DNA of 12,083 nt from assembly GCA_022837245.1 (NCBI GenBank), contig JALHHX010000145.1, positions 1 to 12,083 on the forward strand. Reading direction: 5' to 3'. Position 1 is the stretch's first letter. Each line of letters starts with the position of its first letter. Position numbers and translations under genes: made by a program. Below, one piece after another: positions 7,218 through 12,083 of the stretch. This DNA comes from Lentisphaerota bacterium. GTDB lineage: Bacteria > Verrucomicrobiota > Kiritimatiellia > RFP12 > UBA3636. The notes under the pieces were generated by a model. That model had not been told where the DNA came from. It ran no database searches and worked only from the letters and a program-made list of their open reading frames with translations.

Positions 7218-7242
7218 TGCAAATTTGCACAAGGATTGCACA
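7218..7242. promoter_or_regulatory. Palindrome plus direct repeat upstream of tig, candidate operator
   Basis: TGCAAATTTGCA (7218-7229) is a perfect 12-bp palindrome. Its right half overlaps TTGCACA (7225-7231), which is repeated exactly at 7236-7242, a period of 11 bp or about one helical turn. Three TTGCA half-sites thus fall within 23 bp, two head-to-head and two in tandem. The cluster lies about 85-110 bp upstream of the trigger-factor start. A weak promoter-like pair, TTGCCG (7260-7265) and TACATT (7284-7289) with an 18-bp spacer, lies between it and the gene. The repeat is a fact of the sequence; binding by a regulator is inference. Confidence 0.3.
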
Positions 7243-7325
7243 CTGCTGGTAATTTGGAATTGCCGTCAAGGTGTGTTTCATGATACATTTCCAACTTGAT
7301 TTCCACACGTTAAAGCAACCAACGA

Positions 7326-8642
7326 ATGAATATTGAACTAGACACCGTATCAGAAAGCCGGATAAAAATAATTTGCACCGTCACGAAAGAGGAAGCCGTC
7401 GCCGAAGAAGAGGTCGTAGCCAAATCGTATATAAAGAACGGCAACATCCCTGGATTCCGCAAAGGCAAAGCGCCGCGCGAGGCGATAGCCCGCAAGTATG
7501 GCGCGGACATAGCGCAGGATTCCATGAACCGAGTCATATCCAAGTATTACGCGAAGGCGGTGAAAGAAAAAGAGCTTAAGGTATATGAGCTTATTGATGT
7601 AACCGACGTCCGCAAAACGGATGACGGAGGGACGGAGTTTGTAGCCACCGTGGATCTGCTGCCGGAATTCACGTTGCCGAAATACGAAGGTATACCGGTT
7701 GACGACGCGGACACCGCGGTCACCGATGAAGAAGTTGATGCCGAGGTGGAGTCGATGCGCCGCAATATGGCGCAATTCAAGGATTTCGACGCGGACACAG
7801 TGGCCGCGCTGGACGACATGCTCTGCATCTCCTACACTGCCACAGTAGACGGCAAGCCACTGGCAGAGGTGGTTCCCGACGTCGCCACGTTCGGTAATAA
7901 GGAAAACTCGTGGTGCACAGTCGGAAGCAAATACTACGCGGTTCCGGGAATAACCGACGGACTCGCCGGTAAAAAGCTGGGCGAAGAATTCACAGTGACC
8001 GTCCAATACCCCGATGATTTCCACAAGGAAAGCCTTCGCGGTATCACAGCCGAATATAAAATCACCGTGGTCGAGGGCCGCCACCTCGAAGTCCCCGAAC
8101 TGGACGAGGCGTTCCTCAAACGACTGGAGTTGAAAAGCGTCGATGAGCTCAAGGGGCGGTTGCGCCTTTTCCTGGAGAGCAAGGCGCTGCACAGCGACAG
8201 GAGCCGGCGCATCAACCAAATTTCCGACTACCTGTTGAAGTCGACGCAGTTCGAGATCCCGCAGGCGGAGCTTGAACGCAGAACGGAAGAAACTCTCGGA
8301 GACATCATTCAGTACAACCTGCGGCGCGGGGTTCCGAAAGAAGAGCTTGAGAAAGGCCGGGAAGAGGCCATGAAAACCGCTCGGGAGCAGGCTGATTCAA
8401 GAATGAGAAGCGGTTTCATACTAGATAAAATCGCCGAGGAACTTGAAATAAAGCTCAGCAACGAGGAATTCAGCGACTTCGTTAACCGTATTTTCGAAGC
8501 TGAGCGCCTAAGCGAAGCGAAAGCCAAGGAGGTGCTCAAGGACGAGGCGCGCGTGAGAATCCTCCATGCCCACGCCACGAGGGAAAAGACACTGGGCGCG
8601 TTGCTTGAGAAGGCCACACCCACGAAAACCCTCAACCCCTAG
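7326..8642 (+). CDS. tig: Trigger factor, ribosome-associated chaperone and peptidyl-prolyl isomerase
   Basis: 438 residues (E. coli Tig 432), in the classic three-part layout. The N-terminal ribosome-binding domain carries the signature GFRKGKAP (43-50), which docks at ribosomal protein L23 beside the exit tunnel. An FKBP-like isomerase domain follows at about 163-252 (DDMLCISYTATVDGKPL ... VPGITDGLAGKKLGEEFTV ... YKITVVEGRHLEVPELD). The rest is the helical C-terminal chaperone domain, rich in E, K and R. It binds nascent chains and helps them fold in the cytoplasm. ATG 7326 begins at the expected first residues (MNIELDTVSESRIKI); no strong ribosome site is seen before it. The order tig-clpP-clpX is widely conserved in bacteria and supports all three calls. 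The 57-nt gap to clpP shows no terminator, so the genes are probably cotranscribed. Confidence 0.95.
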   Translation: MNIELDTVSESRIKIICTVTKEEAVAEEEVVAKSYIKNGNIPGFRKGKAPREAIARKYGADIAQDSMNRVISKYYAKAVKEKELKVYELIDVTDVRKTDDGGTEFVATVDLLPEFTLPKYEGIPVDDADTAVTDEEVDAEVESMRRNMAQFKDFDADTVAALDDMLCISYTATVDGKPLAEVVPDVATFGNKENSWCTVGSKYYAVPGITDGLAGKKLGEEFTVTVQYPDDFHKESLRGITAEYKITVVEGRHLEVPELDEAFLKRLELKSVDELKGRLRLFLESKALHSDRSRRINQISDYLLKSTQFEIPQAELERRTEETLGDIIQYNLRRGVPKEELEKGREEAMKTAREQADSRMRSGFILDKIAEELEIKLSNEEFSDFVNRIFEAERLSEAKAKEVLKDEARVRILHAHATREKTLGALLEKATPTKTLNP

Positions 8643-8699
8643 AGTGAGTGCCCGTAGCGCCATGGGACGTGGAGGCATCACAGACGAAAGGATAAAACA

Positions 8700-9317
8700 A
8701 TGAATTCACAGTACGTACCATTTGTAATAGAGCAGACCGGACGCGGCGAACGCTCTTACGACATCTATTCGCGTCTCCTAAAGGACCGCATAGTGTTCAT
8801 CGGCGGTCCGATTGACGACGCGGTATCGACGGTGGTCATCGCCCAGTTGCTGTTTCTGCAGTCGGAGAGCGCCGAGAAAGACATCTCAGTCTACATCAAC
8901 TCCCCGGGGGGTGTCGTGACTTCCGGCCTCGCGATTTACGACACGATGCAGTACATCAAGTGCGACTGCGCCACATACTGCATCGGCCAGGCAGCCTCCA
9001 TGGGTGCCGTGTTGCTTGCAGCGGGCACCAAAGGCAAACGCTTCGCACTCCCAAGCTCGCGCATTATGATCCACCAGCCGAGCGGAGGAGCCGAAGGCCA
9101 GGCAGCAGACATCCGAATTCAGGCGGACGAGATCATCCGCAACCGCGCATACCTGAACAAAATACTCCGCGACGCGACTGGCAAGACTATGAACGTGATC
9201 GAGCGCGACACAGACCGCGACTTCTTCATGTCAGCTAAGGAAGCGAAGGATTACGGAATCATAGACGAAGTCCTTGCACCCAGATCAGCGTCGGCAAAGC
9301 CGGAAAAAGGCAACTGA
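8700..9317 (+). CDS. clpP: ATP-dependent Clp protease proteolytic subunit ClpP
   Basis: This 205-residue serine peptidase forms the double-heptamer proteolytic chamber used by ClpX. The catalytic triad is readable: S100 in GQAASMGAVLL, H125 in MIHQPSGG, and D174 in ERDTDRDFFMS, with the same spacing as in E. coli ClpP (the serine-to-aspartate distance is 74 in both). The oxyanion glycine-rich loop is INSPGGVVTSGLAIYD. The start MNSQYVPFVIEQTGRGERSYDIY lies almost at the mature N-terminus, so any propeptide is very short. ATG 8700 is preceded by AAAGGA (8687-8692) at 7-nt spacing. The TGA stop (9315-9317) is 4 nt before the clpX ATG, indicating tight coupling of protease and unfoldase. Confidence 0.97.
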   Translation: MNSQYVPFVIEQTGRGERSYDIYSRLLKDRIVFIGGPIDDAVSTVVIAQLLFLQSESAEKDISVYINSPGGVVTSGLAIYDTMQYIKCDCATYCIGQAASMGAVLLAAGTKGKRFALPSSRIMIHQPSGGAEGQAADIRIQADEIIRNRAYLNKILRDATGKTMNVIERDTDRDFFMSAKEAKDYGIIDEVLAPRSASAKPEKGN

Positions 9318-9321
9318 GCAG

Positions 9322-10728
9322 ATGGCGACTAGAAAGACAGGAAATAGAGGTGACCGCAACCACAGATGCACATTCTGCGGCGTGCCCTCGGAACTTGAGC
9401 CCAACCTGATTGCATTCCAGGACGAATTCATATGCCCAAAATGCCTTCAAGAGCAGAAACTTCTGCTGGAAAGCGCACTCGACAACATTGAATCCATCCA
9501 GGCCAAGACATACAAGGAAATGGCTGACGATGTCAGAGCGGACAAAAAGAAAGAGGAGGGACTTGACTTAAGCTTCAATAGCGAGAATCCAGTGCCATAT
9601 GGCAGCGATTCCGACAAGAAAACAAAAATGATCGTCCCTACTCCCAAAGAAATTCACGAATTCCTTAACGGTTTCGTTGTAGGGCAGGAAGAAACAAAGA
9701 GAGTCATCTCCGTTGCCGTCCACAACCACTACAAACGTCTGTTCGGGGAAAACAAGGACGTGCCGCTCGACGATTTCCATGACGTGGAAATCGAAAAAAG
9801 CAACATCCTTCTGCTGGGTCCAACCGGTTCCGGGAAAACGCTGATCGCGCGGACGCTCGCTAAAATGCTCGAAGTGCCATTCTCGATATCCGACGCCACC
9901 ACTCTCACCGAGGCGGGATACGTCGGCGAAGATGTTGAGAACATCCTTCTAAACCTCCTGCAGGCGGCAGACATGGACGTGGAGAAGGCCCAGACGGGGA
10001 TCGTGTTCATAGACGAGATCGACAAGATCGGCCGCCGCACGGACAACGTTTCCATCACCCGCGACGTCTCAGGCGAAGGCGTTCAGCAAGCGCTCCTCAA
10101 AATCCTAGAAGGGACTGTGGCACACGTTCCCCCCTCCGGCGGAAGGAAACACCCCGAGCAGCGTTATCTGGAAATCGACACCACCAACATACTCTTTATC
10201 TGCGGCGGTGCGTTCATCGGCATCGACGCCATCATGAACAGACGCGCGGCGAACAAGCATTTCGGGTTCACGGGCGAAGCGCAGTCGCTCCATAGCGAAA
10301 GCAAGAAGGCACCGCGCCCCGAGCCGGAGGATCTGATCCAATACGGCCTCATACCGGAGTTCGTCGGGCGGCTACCTGTCGTCTCCGTGCTCTCGCAGCT
10401 TACTGAAAGCGACTTGGTGCATATACTTACGCAACCACGCAACTGCCTCACAAGCCAATACCGGAAACTGTTCGCCATGGAAAACATCGACCTCAGATTC
10501 GAGGACGATGCCATCAGCGCCATGGCAAAGGAAGCCCTCAAGCGCAAGACGGGTGCCCGCGGCCTGCGTGCAATCATGGAAGAACTTATGACCGACGTCA
10601 TGTACGAGGTCGCGTCGGTAAAAGGCAAAACGAAAAAGAGAACCCTCGTCGTCACAGGCGACATGGTGCGCGCGCAGTTCGAAAACGGCGGCATGCTAGT
10701 CGAGCAGTTCAGACTTGCCGGCGCATAA
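9322..10728 (+). CDS. clpX: ClpX, AAA+ unfoldase of the ClpXP protease
   Basis: 468 residues. The N-terminal zinc-binding domain has C16-x2-C19 and C38-x2-C41. The AAA+ core shows Walker A GPTGSGKT (166-173), the pore-1 loop GYVG (199-202), Walker B IVFIDEIDKI (227-236), the RKH pore-entry loop (275-277), the arginine-finger region EFVGR (346-350), and sensor 2 GARGLR (411-416). The ClpP-docking IGF loop reads FGF (314-316). The linker between the zinc domain and the AAA+ core (about 45-104) is some 40 residues longer than in E. coli (424 aa) and is charged, which explains the extra length. I chose ATG 9322, just after the ClpP stop, with AAAAGG at 9305-9310 upstream. A TTG 48 nt earlier would add 16 unlike residues inside clpP. 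It recognises and unfolds substrates and feeds them to ClpP. Confidence 0.97.
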   Translation: MATRKTGNRGDRNHRCTFCGVPSELEPNLIAFQDEFICPKCLQEQKLLLESALDNIESIQAKTYKEMADDVRADKKKEEGLDLSFNSENPVPYGSDSDKKTKMIVPTPKEIHEFLNGFVVGQEETKRVISVAVHNHYKRLFGENKDVPLDDFHDVEIEKSNILLLGPTGSGKTLIARTLAKMLEVPFSISDATTLTEAGYVGEDVENILLNLLQAADMDVEKAQTGIVFIDEIDKIGRRTDNVSITRDVSGEGVQQALLKILEGTVAHVPPSGGRKHPEQRYLEIDTTNILFICGGAFIGIDAIMNRRAANKHFGFTGEAQSLHSESKKAPRPEPEDLIQYGLIPEFVGRLPVVSVLSQLTESDLVHILTQPRNCLTSQYRKLFAMENIDLRFEDDAISAMAKEALKRKTGARGLRAIMEELMTDVMYEVASVKGKTKKRTLVVTGDMVRAQFENGGMLVEQFRLAGA

Positions 10729-10752
10729 CGCCATTTCAGACAACCGCAAAAT

Positions 10753-11778
10753 ATGACAACACCTGATTATGAAATCGGCAAGCTCGTCGGCGGCGACATT
10801 GAGTCAGTCCGGAGGGCAGTCGACAACCTCAAGAAGCAACCTATCGACCACATCGTGCTGAACGAAGGCCCATACCCGTTCCCGATGAAGCACACGACGG
10901 TCGTCGGCACGCAGTCTGTGTCGGGACATGCCACGTTTAGCGACAGAAAGGACAGCACTCTCACTTTCTCCCCTTATGCGGAGGAGGGATGGTGGATCAA
11001 CCGCACTGACCTCGAAGAGCAGTTCCCATTCAAGGTCTCGATCCGAAACGTGTGGACAACTGCCCGTAACATCGTGTTGCGCTGCGGCAACGCGCACAAT
11101 TACCTGCGCATGGTCGAGCACATAATCGCCCTGAAAGTCGGCATGGGCATAGACAGCATGCTAATCAGCACCGACTCGGGCGACCCACCGCTATTCGACC
11201 GTGGCAACCTCGACCTTGTCGAGGCAGTCCTTAAGGCGGGCATAGCTGAAACAGACGAACCGGCTAAGTTCATCACCGTTAAAGAACCGGTCACATTCGG
11301 AGGCACGCGCGGCGATTTCCTCACGTTTCTGCCGGCGGAACCAGGCCAGTACGGCCTAAGAGTCGACTGCGCAGTCGATTTCAAGACAGCTATCGGCCAG
11401 CAGCGCATTCTTTTCGACGTGACACCCGAGACTTTTAAAACCGGTGCCGAGGCACGCACGAACGCCCCTTACAGTCAATATATCTACACAAAAACGATTG
11501 GCAAACTTTTTGCCGACACCCGCAACCTAGGCTACACGACTTCCAACATTCTCATACACGGCAAGAAGAAATACTTCAACGAACCCAAGCTCATTTTCGA
11601 AGGCAAATCCCTCGAGGCCGTGTGGCATCGCGCCACGCTCGACCTGCTGGCCGCCGTGGCGCTGCTTGACGAAGGCCGTTTCGCCGGCATCATTGTTTCA
11701 TACCGCTCGGGACACTCGCAGGACGTGGAGATGATCGGGCGCCTCTGTCTCAAGGACTTCATAACCACATTGCCATAA
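10753..11778 (+). CDS. Divergent LpxC-family protein (UDP-3-O-acyl-GlcNAc deacetylase-like)
   Basis: 341 residues with the two-domain LpxC layout after an N-terminal extension of about 48 residues. LpxC removes the acetyl group from UDP-3-O-acyl-GlcNAc, the committed step of lipid A synthesis. Matching blocks: GTQSVSGHATF for the LpxC GVGLHTG region; WINRTDL (81-87); VSIRNVWTT...MVEHIIALKVGMGID, with the catalytic/zinc pair E122-H123; PPLFDRGN for PIMDGSA; AEARTN (232-237); and RSGH (318-321), with the catalytic histidine H321. The motif that supplies the other two zinc ligands and a lysine (RHKMLD in E. coli) aligns without gaps to HRATLD (292-297). The aspartate D297 remains, but the histidine position is R293, with H292 one residue early, and the lysine is A294. 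It may be an active variant or a non-catalytic paralogue. It starts 24 nt after clpX without a clear ribosome site, so it is probably in the same transcript. Confidence 0.72.
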   Translation: MTTPDYEIGKLVGGDIESVRRAVDNLKKQPIDHIVLNEGPYPFPMKHTTVVGTQSVSGHATFSDRKDSTLTFSPYAEEGWWINRTDLEEQFPFKVSIRNVWTTARNIVLRCGNAHNYLRMVEHIIALKVGMGIDSMLISTDSGDPPLFDRGNLDLVEAVLKAGIAETDEPAKFITVKEPVTFGGTRGDFLTFLPAEPGQYGLRVDCAVDFKTAIGQQRILFDVTPETFKTGAEARTNAPYSQYIYTKTIGKLFADTRNLGYTTSNILIHGKKKYFNEPKLIFEGKSLEAVWHRATLDLLAAVALLDEGRFAGIIVSYRSGHSQDVEMIGRLCLKDFITTLP

Positions 11779-11823
11779 CCGGTGGTTTGGCTGCGCGAAA
11801 GCGGAAGAAAAGACAGGAATGAA

Positions 11824-12083
11824 ATGAAAAAGCTTCACCGTTACATTCTCCCCGCCATAATCGCCGCCACGCTGGGCATTCTTTTTCTACTGCCGATTTC
11901 CCTTGTTGTGAAAGGCGGTTTCTGGGTGGAAGGCAAATTCACCCTCAAGTACTTCCTCGGGGTTTTTCAGAACCCGATCTACTCCGAAGGACTTGCCAAC
12001 AGCTTCTCAATCGCCATAGGCACCACGCTGCTTTCTATGGCGATCGCCCTCCCGCTCTCGTGGATTTCGCACAAATACGATTT
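11824..12083 (+). CDS. ABC transporter permease, ThiP/FbpB/PotB type (5' part only)
   Basis: The first 86 codons are in the window and no stop is reached before the right edge. ATG 11824 follows AGGA (11815-11818) by 5 nt. The sequence begins MKKLHRYILPAIIAATLGIL, with one membrane helix at about 8-29, a periplasmic-type loop containing FTLKYFLGVFQNPIYSEGLANS, and then a second helix SFSIAIGTTLLSMAIALPLSW. The pattern x(2)NSFxxAxxTTLLxxxxALPL is typical of binding-protein-dependent permeases that import iron(III), thiamine, polyamines or similar solutes. The substrate cannot be told from this part. It lies 45 nt after the LpxC-like gene with no visible terminator between. No relation to lipid A or ClpXP is implied. 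Confidence 0.8.
   Translation, partial: MKKLHRYILPAIIAATLGILFLLPISLVVKGGFWVEGKFTLKYFLGVFQNPIYSEGLANSFSIAIGTTLLSMAIALPLSWISHKYD

Noticed and set aside
7350..8219. 289-residue reverse-strand frame opposite tig
   Set aside because: It is fully antisense to a clearly conserved gene, with no family resemblance; long antisense frames are expected from the codon bias here. The same applies to the 676-1308 minus frame.
9274..9321. TTG start giving a 484-residue ClpX
   Set aside because: The added residues lie inside clpP and are unlike ClpX N-termini; ATG 9322 has a ribosome site and starts at the usual place.
11776..11790. AACC-GGT-GGTT inverted repeat after the LpxC-like gene as a terminator
   Set aside because: A 4-bp stem with no T-run is too weak to support a terminator.
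1..12083. CRISPR arrays, insertion sequences, tRNA or rRNA genes, phage or toxin-antitoxin genes
   Set aside because: None seen: almost all the sequence is accounted for by the listed + strand genes, and no longer repeats or transposase-like products were found by eye.

Overview
The window is about 12 kb and densely coding, with every gene on the + strand. It looks like one bacterial chromosome segment holding two functional blocks and the start of a third. The organism is probably Gram-negative, because an LpxC-family gene is present, and probably anaerobic or facultative, because it carries a complex I/group 4 hydrogenase-like membrane module. The proteins suggest something outside the well-studied proteobacteria, possibly in the PVC superphylum, but that is a low-confidence impression and not a phylogenetic result.

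Block 1 (1-6580) is most of an operon for a membrane-bound energy-converting hydrogenase-related (Ehr) complex. The order is: last codons of a HyfI/NuoB-like iron-sulfur small subunit (2-67); HyfB/NuoL-like antiporter-type subunit (80-1999); HyfC/NuoH-like subunit (2004-2915); HyfE/NuoK-like subunit (2918-3589); HyfF/NuoN-like subunit (3591-5030); and a HyfG-like fused NuoC-NuoD subunit (5041-6580). The large subunit lacks the four cysteines that bind the NiFe centre in real hydrogenases and ends in the NKSFNLSY-type tail of Ehr proteins. A NiFe hydrogenase activity is therefore not supported; ion pumping coupled to an unidentified redox reaction is the likely role. The hyfG-like gene is broken as read: about 35 nt of a highly conserved stretch are missing at 5578-5584, so its NuoC and NuoD halves lie in different frames.

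Between the blocks (6581-7325) lies a DUF488 (YeaO-type) gene with its own plausible promoter. It too has lost frame near its 3' end, at about 7042, through an apparent 13-nt shortfall. Two frame-breaking short deletions within about 1.5 kb point either to decay of this stretch or to a local assembly or sequence problem. The intergenic DNA before tig contains a 12-bp perfect palindrome overlapping an 11-bp-period direct repeat, a candidate operator.

Block 2 (7326-11778) is the protein quality-control cluster tig-clpP-clpX (trigger factor, ClpP protease, ClpX unfoldase), all apparently intact. It is followed 24 nt later by a divergent LpxC-family protein whose zinc/catalytic RHKxxD-type motif is altered. 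Block 3 starts at 11824 with the N-terminus of an ABC-transporter permease (ThiP/FbpB/PotB type) that runs off the right edge.
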